A DNA stretch of 64,000 nt from Subtercola endophyticus (lineage in GTDB: Bacteria; Actinomycetota; Actinomycetes; Actinomycetales; Microbacteriaceae), in assembly GCF_021044565.1 (NCBI RefSeq), contig NZ_CP087997.1:3596001-3660000 (forward strand), written 5' to 3'. Positions within the stretch are counted from its first letter, which is position 1. Each line of letters starts with the position of its first letter. Below, piece by piece: positions 34,257-42,248 of the stretch. The notes beneath the pieces were generated by a model that worked only from the letters and a program-made list of their open reading frames with translations, had not been told where the DNA came from and searched no databases. A program made the position numbers and the translations under genes.

Positions 34257-34991
34257 GTGACCGACGGCCTGCTCGTGCGCGCCGCGAGTGTGCTGCGTGT
34301 GTTCAGTTCCACGCGGCCGAGCCTCACCCTCACTGAGATCTGCGCCCTGGCGGGCCTGCCCCGTTCGACGACCCAACGACTGCTGATGCAGTTGCTCGAT
34401 GTGGGGCTGCTGACCCGGGCCGACGACCGGTACACGATCTCGACCGCGCTCTGGGAGATCGGCGAGCTCGCGCCGGTCAGCCTGAACTTGCGCGAACGAG
34501 CGCTGCCGTACCTGAACCGGCTCTACGAGGCAACGGGAGAGAATGTGCATCTCGCGGTGCTCGACGGATTCGACGCGCTCTACGTCGCTCGTGTGGTGGG
34601 CCCGAATGCGGTGCCGACGGTGAGCCGCATGGGTGGCCGGCATCCGCTGCACACCACCGGCGTCGGAAAAGCGCTGCTCGCGTTGCAGAACGAGGAGTTC
34701 CTGATGGCGTTCTTCGCCCGGCAGCTCGAAGCGCCGACGATGTACTCGATCACGTCGCAAAGCGCACTGCGCGCCGAGCTGGAGGCGATCGTGCGTGACG
34801 GCTACAGCCGAACGAGCCAGGAGATGACCCTCGGCAATGTCTCGTTAGCCGTTCCGATCACGACGGGCCCGCAGCTTCCCCTGGCCGCCGTGGGTGTTGT
34901 CACGCACCTGACGCGCTCGAATCCGAGCCGCATGATTCCGTTGCTGAAGAAGGTGGCTGCAGAGATCTCGGAGCAGTTGCGCGACGGGTGA
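34257..34991 (+). CDS. IclR-family regulator upstream of pcaHGB
   Basis: A 244-residue IclR-type regulator. The N-terminal winged HTH reads LTEICALAGLPRSTTQRLLM, and the C-terminal GAF-like effector domain has VHLAVLDGFDALYVARVVG and HTTGVGKALLA. GTG 34257 has GGGAGG upstream. It lies directly ahead of pcaH on the same strand, with three direct repeats in between. With the second IclR gene at 42249 it brackets the pca genes; one probably responds to protocatechuate or beta-ketoadipate, as PcaR/PcaU do. Confidence 0.85.
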   Translation: MTDGLLVRAASVLRVFSSTRPSLTLTEICALAGLPRSTTQRLLMQLLDVGLLTRADDRYTISTALWEIGELAPVSLNLRERALPYLNRLYEATGENVHLAVLDGFDALYVARVVGPNAVPTVSRMGGRHPLHTTGVGKALLALQNEEFLMAFFARQLEAPTMYSITSQSALRAELEAIVRDGYSRTSQEMTLGNVSLAVPITTGPQLPLAAVGVVTHLTRSNPSRMIPLLKKVAAEISEQLRDG

Positions 34992-34993
34992 AT

Positions 34994-35033
34994 CCCGCTC
35001 AGTGTGCTCCCGCTCAGCAGGATTCCCGCTCAG
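34994..35033 (+). repeat. Three CCCGCTCAG direct repeats upstream of pcaH
   Basis: CCCGCTCAG occurs at 34994-35002, 35009-35017 and 35025-35033, spaced 15 and 16 bases. AATCCC at 34991-34996 and GGGATT at 35035-35040 bracket the array as inverted ends. It begins directly after the IclR stop and is the likely control region for the pcaHGB-pcaDC operon, although no clear -35/-10 follows. Confidence 0.55.
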
Positions 35034-35102
35034 TGGGATTGTTTCCTTGTTCGTCAGCGATGCGCCTGACACTCTGACGCTACCAACCGTCAAAGGGGAC
35101 CG

Positions 35103-35900
35103 ATGCCAAACGAAACTCCGGATCCACCGCACCTCGCGAGCCAATCCACCATCTCGGCCGAGATCGCCGCGATCAGCGCGCAGGCGAAGGCCGCAACCGC
35201 CGCAGGTACGCCGCCCGAACTGCAGGCCCGGCGCGACTACCCGCCGTACCGCAGCTCAACGCTGCGGCATCCGACGCACGCTCTGGTGAAAGTCGATCCC
35301 GAAGAGATCGAGCGCACATCGCCGGCTTTCGGGCACACCGACGTCGACGACTACGAGGCCGACCTGACCGTTCAGCATTCCGGCGAACCGCTCGGTGAAC
35401 GCATCATCGTGACGGGCAAGGTGCTCGACGGCGAGGGACGCCCGGTGCGCAACCAGCTGCTCGAGATCTGGCAGGCCAACGCGTCGGGTCGTTACGTGCA
35501 CAAGCGCGACCAGCACCCCGCGCCGCTCGATCCGAACTTCACCGGCGTCGGCCGCGTGATCACGGGCGACGACGGCAGCTACCGGCTGGTCACCATCAAG
35601 CCGGGCGCGTACCCGTGGAAGAACCACACGAACGCCTGGCGACCGGCGCACATCCACTTCTCGCTGTTCGGTACCGCGTTCACGCAGCGGCTGGTGACGC
35701 AGATGTACTTTCCGGGCGATCCGCTGTTCGCGCTCGACCCGATCTACCAGTCCGTGGTCGACCCCGCGGCCCAGCAGCGCATGGTGTCGCAGTACGACCA
35801 CGACGTGAGCGTGCCCGAATGGGCCATCGGATATCGCTGGAACATCGTGCTCACCGGCCCGAAACAGACGTGGATGGAGCAGGATGATGACCATGAGTGA
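35103..35900 (+). CDS. pcaH: Protocatechuate 3,4-dioxygenase beta subunit
   Basis: A 265-residue iron subunit of protocatechuate 3,4-dioxygenase, which opens the ring of protocatechuate between the two hydroxyls to give 3-carboxy-cis,cis-muconate. The Fe(III) ligands are visible: Tyr in SGRYVHKRDQ, Tyr in GAYPWKNHTNAW, and two His in RPAHIHFSLFG. The GVGRVITGDDGSYRLVTIKPG segment is the intradiol core. The N-terminal 45 residues are more variable and slightly long. The 3' end overlaps pcaG. First gene of the ring-cleavage operon. Confidence 0.95.
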   Translation: MPNETPDPPHLASQSTISAEIAAISAQAKAATAAGTPPELQARRDYPPYRSSTLRHPTHALVKVDPEEIERTSPAFGHTDVDDYEADLTVQHSGEPLGERIIVTGKVLDGEGRPVRNQLLEIWQANASGRYVHKRDQHPAPLDPNFTGVGRVITGDDGSYRLVTIKPGAYPWKNHTNAWRPAHIHFSLFGTAFTQRLVTQMYFPGDPLFALDPIYQSVVDPAAQQRMVSQYDHDVSVPEWAIGYRWNIVLTGPKQTWMEQDDDHE

Positions 35901-36540
35901 GCAGACTGCGGACAGCACGGCGGTGCCAGAGACGGTGGCAGAGCCGGCCCCCGCGGAGTTCGTGCAGACGCCCTCGCAGACCGTCGGCCCGTTCTTCGGT
36001 TACGCCCTGCCCTACGACGGTGGCGGCGACATTGTGAACCGCGTGAATCCGGTCGCCATCAGAGTGCACGGGCGAGTGTTCGACGGCGCCGGCGTCGGGG
36101 TTCCGGATGCCCTGATCGAGCTGTGGCAGCCCGATGAGTCCGGGCGCATCAGCGACGAACTCGGCAGCCGCGAACGAGACGGTTACACCTTCACCGGCTT
36201 CGGCCGCACCCCGACCACGCGGGCCGGCGACTACACCTTCACCACCGTCAAGCCGGGCGCGGTCGCCGGTGCCGACTCGGGCGCCCCCGCGTACGCGCTG
36301 GTCACGGTCTTCGCGCGCGGGCTGCTGTACCACCTGTTCACTCGCGTCTACTTCATCGACGAGGAGGCGCTGAGCGATCAGGCCGCGTTCGACGCGCTCG
36401 TCGAGGCGGATCCGCTGCTGAAGTCGGTCGACCCCGGCCGCCGCGCGACACTCATCGCGGTCGCCGACGGGGCCGATTCGTACCGGTTCGACATTCACCT
36501 GCAAGGAGAGAGCGAAACGGTGTTTCTTGACTTCGACTGA
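35884..36540 (+). CDS. pcaG: Protocatechuate 3,4-dioxygenase alpha subunit
   Basis: The non-iron partner of PcaH, about 218 residues. TPSQTVGPFFGYALPYDGG is the alpha-subunit N-terminal signature, and IELWQPDESGRI is the shared intradiol core without the full iron ligand set. Possible starts are ATG 35884, 35887 or 35893; all overlap the pcaH stop. The stop at 36540 overlaps the next gene. Alpha and beta assemble into the active heteromer. Confidence 0.93.
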   Translation: MMTMSEQTADSTAVPETVAEPAPAEFVQTPSQTVGPFFGYALPYDGGGDIVNRVNPVAIRVHGRVFDGAGVGVPDALIELWQPDESGRISDELGSRERDGYTFTGFGRTPTTRAGDYTFTTVKPGAVAGADSGAPAYALVTVFARGLLYHLFTRVYFIDEEALSDQAAFDALVEADPLLKSVDPGRRATLIAVADGADSYRFDIHLQGESETVFLDFD

Positions 36541-37981
36541 CCTGCTCGATCCACTCGGGGTCAACGGCGCCGCCGACGAGATCACCGGTGACGAGGCCTG
36601 GCTGCGGGCCCTGGTTGCGGCCGAGGTCGCTCTGAGCCGGGCGCTTGTCGCGGCCGACCTGGCCCCCGAGTGGATGCTCGGGGTCGCGGCCGCGCTGAAC
36701 GACACATCGTGGCTCGACCTGCCGGCGCTCGCCGCGGCCGGGCGCTCGGGCGGAAACCCGGTCATCCCGCTGGTGAAGCTGTTGCAGGCGCGGGCCGAAG
36801 GGCTGCACGCCGGTGCGGGCGAGTATGTGCACGTCGGCGCGACCAGCCAAGACATCATCGATACCGCCGCGATGCTCGTCTCCGCGAGAACTCTCGAGGC
36901 CGTTCGCGAACACCTCGTCGGTCTCGGCGGCGGTCTCGCCGCTCTCGCTGACACGCATCGGCGCACGCCGCAGGCCGGCAGAACGCTCGGCCAGCACGCC
37001 TCACCCACCAGCTTCGGTTTTGTCGTCGCCGGCTGGCTCGACGCCGTCTCGACGCTCATCGAGCGGGTCGCGGATGCCCGTTCCGGGCTTCCGGCCTCGC
37101 TCGCCGGTGCCGTCGGAACCCTGTCTGTTCTGAGTCAGGTCGCCGCCGAGCGCCTGCCCGGGCATCCCTCGGTCGACACCGTCGTGTCGACCTACGCGCG
37201 CGAGCTCGGGCTGGCCGCGCCGCGCATCAGCTGGCACTCCGACCGGTTGCCGATCGTCGAAGTGGGCTCGGTACTGGCAGCGGCGACGGGCGTGGCCGGA
37301 TCGATCGGCGCCGCGGTGGCCGAGTTGTCGCGCACCGAGATCGGCGAGCTCGGCGAAGGACTGGCCGAGGGGCAGGGCGGTTCGTCGGCCATGCCGCACA
37401 AGCGCAATCCGGTCGGATCGGTGCTGATCGTGGCGGCCGCTCGGCAGACCCCGGGACTGCTCTCGACGCTCTATGGCAGTCTGCTCGTCGAAGACCAGCG
37501 CGCCATCGGCGGCTGGCATGCGGAATGGCAGACCCTGCGCGAGCTGCAGCGGCATGCCCTGTCGAGCGTCGCCGCCGCGGATGCTCTGATCGACGGCCTG
37601 CACGTCGACGCCCGGCGCATGCGCGCGAACCTCGACCTGACACACGGGCTGCTCTACTCCGAGCGTGTGTCGGCCCTGCTCGCCGAGCGCATCGGGCGTG
37701 CGCGCGCGTTCGAACTGGTTCGACAGGCGTCGGCGGCGGTATCGGCTTCGGCGCCCCTGAGCGCTGTGCTCGACCAGCAGCTCGCCGCCGAGGGTTTCGC
37801 GCCCGACGATTCGGTGCGTGTCGCCGTGCGTAGTGCCTTTGACGCCGACTCGTTCGTCGACCAGACCTCGCCGGCCATCGATCGAGTGCTCGCGCGTTTC
37901 ACGGAGGTCACAGCGACCTCACCCGTCACAGCGACCTCACCCGTCACAGCGACCTCACCCGCCAAGGAGACCCAGTCATGA
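36527..37981 (+). CDS. pcaB: 3-carboxy-cis,cis-muconate cycloisomerase
   Basis: A 484-residue member of the fumarase/aspartase superfamily. VHVGATSQDIIDTAAML and the signature GGSSAMPHKRNPVGS are intact. It forms gamma-carboxymuconolactone from the ring-cleavage product. The start is TTG at 36527, overlapping pcaG; I see no in-frame ATG or GTG that gives the conserved N-terminus. The last 25 residues are a repeat (three VTATSP units from an 18-base repeat) and are probably disordered. Confidence 0.93.
   Translation: MTSTDLLDPLGVNGAADEITGDEAWLRALVAAEVALSRALVAADLAPEWMLGVAAALNDTSWLDLPALAAAGRSGGNPVIPLVKLLQARAEGLHAGAGEYVHVGATSQDIIDTAAMLVSARTLEAVREHLVGLGGGLAALADTHRRTPQAGRTLGQHASPTSFGFVVAGWLDAVSTLIERVADARSGLPASLAGAVGTLSVLSQVAAERLPGHPSVDTVVSTYARELGLAAPRISWHSDRLPIVEVGSVLAAATGVAGSIGAAVAELSRTEIGELGEGLAEGQGGSSAMPHKRNPVGSVLIVAAARQTPGLLSTLYGSLLVEDQRAIGGWHAEWQTLRELQRHALSSVAAADALIDGLHVDARRMRANLDLTHGLLYSERVSALLAERIGRARAFELVRQASAAVSASAPLSAVLDQQLAAEGFAPDDSVRVAVRSAFDADSFVDQTSPAIDRVLARFTEVTATSPVTATSPVTATSPAKETQS
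37909..37962 (+). repeat. Three 18-base tandem repeats at the 3' end of pcaB
   Basis: An 18-base unit beginning GTCACAGCGACCTCACCC is repeated three times without change and encodes VTATSP repeats. It lengthens the pcaB C-terminus in frame and does not disrupt the downstream overlapping start. Confidence 0.85.
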
Positions 37982-39258
37982 CCGTTCCCGTTCTGCGTTG
38001 TTCCGTGCATCCGGTCGCCAGTGGTGCGCCGAATGCCGAGCTGCTCGTGCTCGGCCCGTCTCTGGGAACGACCACGTCGCTGTGGTCCCCGGCGCTGGCC
38101 GAGCTCTCGCAGAACTATCGGGTGCTGAGGTACGACCTGCCGGGTCACGGCGACAGCCCGGCGGCCACAGAGCCGTTTTCGTTCGCCGAGCTGGCGGAGG
38201 CGGTGCTGGCCTTGGTCGATGCGGTCGGCGGTGGGTCGTTCCACTATGCCGGCGTTTCGATGGGCGGTGGTATCGGGCTGCAGCTGGCGGCTGACCACGC
38301 TGGTCGCCTGCGCAGTGTGAGCGTCATCTGCTCGGGCGCCAAGTTCGGCGTGACCGACGGATGGATCACTCGTGCGGCTCAAACCCGCGCGAGCGGTACG
38401 GCCTCACTCGTGGGAATCAGTGCCGAACGCTGGTTCGCGCCCGGGTTTCTGCAGCGCGACCCGGCGCACGGAACACGCGCTCTGAACGAACTGCTCGACA
38501 TCGATGACGAGTCGTACGCGCTGTGCTGCGATGCGCTCGGGGTGTTCGACCTGCGCGATCGGGTGGCCGACATCTCGGTGCCGGCGCTGTGCGTCGGGGG
38601 CGAGTTCGACGTCGCAACGCCGCCCGAGGGCGTGCAAGACCTCGCCGCCGAACTCGGTGCGGCCTACGTACTCGTCGCCGATGCGGGGCACCTGCCCGCG
38701 CTCGAGCGGCCGGCCGAGGTGGCGGCGGCGGTGCTCGGCCTCGTCGATGCGGTGGTCGCCGGTGGCGTCGCGGGTGGCGTCGCAGGTGGCACAGTGGCAG
38801 CCGGCACGGGCGTGGTCTTGCCCGGCGCTTTCGCAACTACGCCCGCCACCTCGCCCGCTGGCACCTCGCCCCTTGCGACGGGTGCCGAGATCTACGACGC
38901 CGGAATGATCGTGCGGCGCGAGGTGCTCGGCGACACGCACGTCGACGCCGCCAACGCGAAGATCACGCCAGAGACGGCCGACTTTCAGAACTTCATCACC
39001 CGCTACGCCTGGGGCGAGATCTGGACCCGCCCCGGCCTCGACCGCCGCACCCGCAGCTTTCTCACCCTCGCCTGTCTCGTCACCGGCGGTCACGAGTCCG
39101 AGCTCCGGATGCACGTGCGTGCCGCCCTCACGAACGGGCTCACCCGCGCCGAAATCGCCGAGGCCCTGCTGCACACCGCCATCTACGCGGGCGTTCCCGC
39201 CGCCAACTCCGCCCTCGCCGCCGCCCGCGAGACCTTCGCCGCCCTCGACGCCGAGTAG
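37978..39258 (+). CDS. pcaL: Fused 3-oxoadipate enol-lactonase / 4-carboxymuconolactone decarboxylase (PcaL type)
   Basis: A 426-residue bifunctional protein. Residues about 1-260 are an alpha/beta hydrolase enol-lactonase (nucleophile elbow AGVSMGGGIGLQ, Asp in GGEFDVATPP, His in ADAGHLPALE). Residues about 300-426 are the carboxymuconolactone decarboxylase domain (YDAGMIVRREVLGDTHVDAA, GEIWTRPGLDRRTRSF, catalytic HVRAALTNG). An Ala/Gly/Thr-rich linker of about 40 residues joins them, with a 12-base repeat inside. Such fusions are established in actinobacteria. The ATG overlaps the pcaB stop. Confidence 0.93.
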   Translation: MTVPVLRCSVHPVASGAPNAELLVLGPSLGTTTSLWSPALAELSQNYRVLRYDLPGHGDSPAATEPFSFAELAEAVLALVDAVGGGSFHYAGVSMGGGIGLQLAADHAGRLRSVSVICSGAKFGVTDGWITRAAQTRASGTASLVGISAERWFAPGFLQRDPAHGTRALNELLDIDDESYALCCDALGVFDLRDRVADISVPALCVGGEFDVATPPEGVQDLAAELGAAYVLVADAGHLPALERPAEVAAAVLGLVDAVVAGGVAGGVAGGTVAAGTGVVLPGAFATTPATSPAGTSPLATGAEIYDAGMIVRREVLGDTHVDAANAKITPETADFQNFITRYAWGEIWTRPGLDRRTRSFLTLACLVTGGHESELRMHVRAALTNGLTRAEIAEALLHTAIYAGVPAANSALAAARETFAALDAE

Positions 39259-39420
39259 CCCACCGCACCCCGCCGCCGCCTCACCGCACCCCCCACCCCA
39301 CCCCATCCCGCCCCCGCCCCCGCTTCACCGCACCCCCCCGCCCCGCCCCCGCCTCACCCCATCCCGCCCCCGCCGCCTCACCGCACCCCCCACCCCATCC
39401 CGCCCCCACCCCGCCCCACT
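39259..39420 (+). repeat. C-rich low-complexity tract
   Basis: After the pcaDC stop the plus strand is almost purely C with short spacers: repeated CCGCACCCC, CACCCCATCCCGCCCC and CCGCCCC blocks. The complementary strand is G-run rich and could form quadruplexes. Together with the next two entries it fills the 432-base gap (39259-39690) between pcaDC and pcaI; no gene is visible in it. Confidence 0.8.
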
Positions 39421-39438
39421 CGGTGAGAGCGAGTGTTT

Positions 39439-39476
39439 CGGACGAGATGAGGCGCCGCGGCGGTCGCTCTCGTCCG
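39439..39476. terminator. Perfect 9-bp hairpin between pcaDC and pcaIJF
   Basis: CGGACGAGA (39439-39447) and TCTCGTCCG (39468-39476) are exact inverted repeats with a 20-base loop. No T run follows, so it may be a structural or Rho-assisted terminator, an operator, or both. Confidence 0.35.
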
Positions 39477-39509
39477 GAGATGTCGCGCTCGCGCGAGAGA
39501 TGGGCGCGC

Positions 39510-39557
39510 GGGGGCGGGGAGAGGGGGCGGGGAGAGAGGGGGGTGCGGGTGGCGGGG
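39510..39557 (+). other. G-run cluster, potential G-quadruplex upstream of the pcaI promoter
   Basis: Runs of four to six G with one- to five-base spacers (39510-39514, 39516-39519, 39523-39527, 39529-39532, 39538-39543, 39554-39557) fit the intramolecular quadruplex pattern on the plus strand. It ends 16 bases before the -10 of pcaIJF. Confidence 0.5.
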
Positions 39558-39572
39558 TAGCGAGACGGAGCG

Positions 39573-39599
39573 TATGATCGAGATACGAACTTTGGTTCG
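39573..39599 (+). promoter_or_regulatory. pcaIJF promoter with an IclR-type palindrome at the start point
   Basis: TATGAT (39573-39578) is a good -10. CGAAC-TTTG-GTTCG at 39586-39599 is a perfect palindrome with four-base centre, placed at about +1 to +15, where an IclR-type repressor would block transcription. A third GCGAAC-like half-site follows at about 39604. One of the two flanking IclR proteins is the likely ligand. Confidence 0.55.
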
Positions 39600-39690
39600 A
39601 ATGGCGAACATGAGCGAGAGGGTGCGAACGGGCATCCGCTGCCGGGCGAACAGACCAACAGATGAACGGGCGAGAGGGCGAAGGAGCGCG

Positions 39691-40389
39691 ATGATCTCGA
39701 AGATCAGCGAGAGTGCGGCGGCGGCGCTCGCCGACATTGCCGACGGGGCGACCATCATGATCGGCGGGTTCGGTCTTGCCGGCCAGCCCGTTCAGCTCAT
39801 CGACGCTCTGCTCGAGCAGGGGGCGAGCGACCTGACCGTGGTGAGCAACAACGCGGGCAACGGCGATACGGGGCTTGCCGCGCTGATCGGCTCGAAGCGC
39901 GTGAAGAAGATCATCTGCTCGTTTCCGCGGCAAGTCGATTCGTACATCTTCGACGGGCTGTACCGCGCGGGCGAGATCGAGCTCGAACTGGTGCCGCAGG
40001 GTAACCTCGCCGAGCGCATCCGGGCTGCGGGCGCCGGCATCGGGGCGTTCTTCACGCCGACCGGATTCGGCACCACCCTCGCCGAGGGCAAAGAGACGCG
40101 GGTCATCGACGGGCGCGACTATGTGCTCGAGCATCCGATCTTCGCCGACTTCGCGCTCATCAGCGCCTACCGCGCCGACCGGCTCGGCAACCTGACCTAC
40201 CGCAAGACCTCCCGCAACTTCGGCCCCATCATGGCCAGCGCCGCCGCCGTGAGCGTGGCGCAGGTCGACCGCATCGTGCCGCTCGGCGACCTCGACCCCG
40301 AAGCGGTCGTCACACCCGGCATCTTCGTGAACCGCGTCGTCGAAACGGGCGACCGCTTCGAGAGAGAGGAATGGGCCGATGTCCGGTAA
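39691..40389 (+). CDS. pcaI: 3-oxoadipate CoA-transferase subunit A
   Basis: A 232-residue alpha subunit of a family I CoA-transferase. It has ATIMIGGFGLAGQPVQLIDALLE, SNNAGNGDTGLAALI, and FFTPTGFGTTLAEGKETR. With PcaJ it moves CoA from succinyl-CoA to beta-ketoadipate. AAGGAG at 39681-39686 precedes ATG 39691; an open extension upstream to 39574 crosses the promoter and is rejected. The 3' end overlaps pcaJ. Confidence 0.93.
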   Translation: MISKISESAAAALADIADGATIMIGGFGLAGQPVQLIDALLEQGASDLTVVSNNAGNGDTGLAALIGSKRVKKIICSFPRQVDSYIFDGLYRAGEIELELVPQGNLAERIRAAGAGIGAFFTPTGFGTTLAEGKETRVIDGRDYVLEHPIFADFALISAYRADRLGNLTYRKTSRNFGPIMASAAAVSVAQVDRIVPLGDLDPEAVVTPGIFVNRVVETGDRFEREEWADVR

Positions 40390-41047
40390 CTCCTGGAGCC
40401 GCGCCGAGATCGCGGAACGCCTCGCCCAAGACATTCCCGACGGGGCATATATGAATCTGGGCATCGGATTGCCCACGCTCGTCTCGAACTATCTGCCGAG
40501 CGATCGCGAGATCATTTTGCACACCGAGAACGGGATGCTCGGCATGGGCCCCGAGGCCGCAGCCGGCCACATCGACCCCGACCTCGTCAACGCCGGCAAG
40601 ATTCCGGTCACCGAGCTGCCCGGCGCCTCGTACTTTCACCACGGAGACTCCTTCGGCATGATGCGCGGCGGCCACCTCGACGTGTGTGTGCTCGGGGCGT
40701 TCCAGGTGTCGCAGACCGGCGACCTCGCCAACTGGAGCACGGGCGCGCCCGATGCTATTCCGGCGGTCGGCGGCGCGATGGATCTCGCTATCGGCGCCAA
40801 GAGCGTCTACGTGATGATGGAGCTCGCGTCGAAGAGCGGCGCCTCGAAGCTCGTCGACGTGTGCACCTACCCGGTGACCGGCATCGGCTGCGTCACGCGC
40901 CTCTACACCGACCGGGCCATCTTCGACCTCGGCCCCGACGGAGCGACGGTCATCGAGCTGGTCGGCGACACGACCGTCGACGAATTGCGCGAGCTCACGG
41001 GCCTCGCGCTCAGTACTTCGCTCGCTAGCCTGAAAGGCGCATCATGA
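40379..41047 (+). CDS. pcaJ: 3-oxoadipate CoA-transferase subunit B
   Basis: A 222-residue beta subunit. The catalytic glutamate is in HTENGMLGMGP, and MNLGIGLPTLV and GGHLDVCVLGAFQVS are typical. It overlaps pcaI by 11 bases and pcaF by four, so the three genes are translationally coupled. Confidence 0.93.
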   Translation: MSGNSWSRAEIAERLAQDIPDGAYMNLGIGLPTLVSNYLPSDREIILHTENGMLGMGPEAAAGHIDPDLVNAGKIPVTELPGASYFHHGDSFGMMRGGHLDVCVLGAFQVSQTGDLANWSTGAPDAIPAVGGAMDLAIGAKSVYVMMELASKSGASKLVDVCTYPVTGIGCVTRLYTDRAIFDLGPDGATVIELVGDTTVDELRELTGLALSTSLASLKGAS

Positions 41048-42219
41048 CCGGCAGTTTCATCTTTGACGGCATTCGTACTCCCATCGGTCGTTTCGGTAAG
41101 TCGTTGGCTGGGGTGCGGCCGGATGATCTGGCCGCTCATGTGGTGAAATCGCTCGTTGAGCGCCACGCAGACCTCGACCCGGCGAGGATCGACGACGTTA
41201 TCTTCGGTGACGCGAACGCGGCCGGTGAAGATAACCGTGACGTGGCGCGGATGGCGTCTCTGCTCGCGGGGCTGCCCACATCCGTTCCCGGTGTCACCGT
41301 GAACCGGCTGTGCGGCTCGGGGCTCGAGTCGGCGATTCAGGCTTCGCGGGCGGTTGAGGTCGGTGATGCCGATCTGATTCTGGCGGGCGGTGTGGAGTCG
41401 ATGAGTCGTGCGCCGTGGGTGTTGTTGAAGCCCGAGCGTGCGTATCCTGCGGGTTCGGAGACGTTGCACTCGACCACGTTGGGCTGGCGGATGATCAACC
41501 CGAACATGCCCGCCGAATGGACCGTACCGCTCGGTGAGACGGCGGAGATTCTCGCGGACCGGTACAGCATCAGTCGTGAGCAGCAAGACGCGTTCGCGGT
41601 GCGTTCGCATCAGCGTGCGGCGGCGGCGTGGGATGCCGGTGTGTACGACGACGAGATCGTCACCGTGCCCGGTACGACGCTGACCCGTGACGAGGGGATC
41701 CGTGCCGATGCGTCGTTGGAGGCTCTCGCGGGGCTGAAGCCGGCGTTCCGGCCGGCGGATGTCGGCACCGTGACGGCAGGCAACTCGTCGCCGTTGAACG
41801 ATGGTGCGGCGGCGATGTTCATTGGTGCGGAGGGTGCGCTCGAGGGTGAACCGTTGGCGCGGATCGTGTCGCGGGCGGTCGCGGGCAATGATCCGAACAT
41901 TTTCGGTATCGCACCCGTCGAGGCGGCGAACAAGGCGCTCGCCCGGGCGGGTAAGACGTGGGCCGATGTCGATGTGGTGGAGTTGAATGAGGCGTTCGCG
42001 GCGCAGTCGTTGGCGTGCCTGCAGTTGTGGCCGGAGCTCGACCCCGAGATTGTGAACATCGACGGTGGGGCTATTGCTATCGGGCATCCGCTTGGCGCGT
42101 CGGGCGCACGTATTCTGTTGCACCTCGCTCGTGCGCTCGAGCGCCGTGGCGGTGGGGTCGGGGTGGCCGCGATCTGCATCGGCGTGGGCCAGGGCCTCGC
42201 CGTGGTGCTCGAACGCTGA
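41044..42219 (+). CDS. pcaF: Beta-ketoadipyl-CoA thiolase
   Basis: A 391-residue thiolase. The acyl-accepting cysteine is in VNRLCGSGLESAIQA, the histidine in IGHPLGASGARIL, and the second cysteine in AAICIGVGQG. It cleaves beta-ketoadipyl-CoA to succinyl-CoA and acetyl-CoA, completing the pathway. The ATG overlaps the pcaJ stop. Codons inside the gene use T at third positions more often than its neighbours, by eye. Confidence 0.93.
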   Translation: MTGSFIFDGIRTPIGRFGKSLAGVRPDDLAAHVVKSLVERHADLDPARIDDVIFGDANAAGEDNRDVARMASLLAGLPTSVPGVTVNRLCGSGLESAIQASRAVEVGDADLILAGGVESMSRAPWVLLKPERAYPAGSETLHSTTLGWRMINPNMPAEWTVPLGETAEILADRYSISREQQDAFAVRSHQRAAAAWDAGVYDDEIVTVPGTTLTRDEGIRADASLEALAGLKPAFRPADVGTVTAGNSSPLNDGAAAMFIGAEGALEGEPLARIVSRAVAGNDPNIFGIAPVEAANKALARAGKTWADVDVVELNEAFAAQSLACLQLWPELDPEIVNIDGGAIAIGHPLGASGARILLHLARALERRGGGVGVAAICIGVGQGLAVVLER

Positions 42220-42236
42220 GCATGCGCCCCTGCCGT

Positions 42237-42242
42237 TAGCAT
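42237..42242 (+). promoter_or_regulatory. -10 of a leaderless promoter for the second IclR gene
   Basis: TAGCAT at 42237-42242 is followed by six bases and the GTG start at 42249. No Shine-Dalgarno sequence fits. The gene therefore probably has its own promoter although it follows pcaF closely. Confidence 0.4.
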
Positions 42243-42248
42243 GAAGCC

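Noticed and set aside
32873..34435. Extended YbaK frame of 520 codons
   Set aside because: The upstream two thirds are a shadow of the TauE gene; only the part from 33424 matches the family.
34257..34991. The first IclR gene as a regulator of the TauE exporter only
   Set aside because: It is divergent from TauE but also immediately precedes pcaH with repeats between; position alone cannot decide, so no exclusive claim is made.
41044..42219. pcaF as a recently transferred gene because of its codon use
   Set aside because: The third-position shift is mild and judged by eye; the gene is overlapped with pcaJ and fits the operon.
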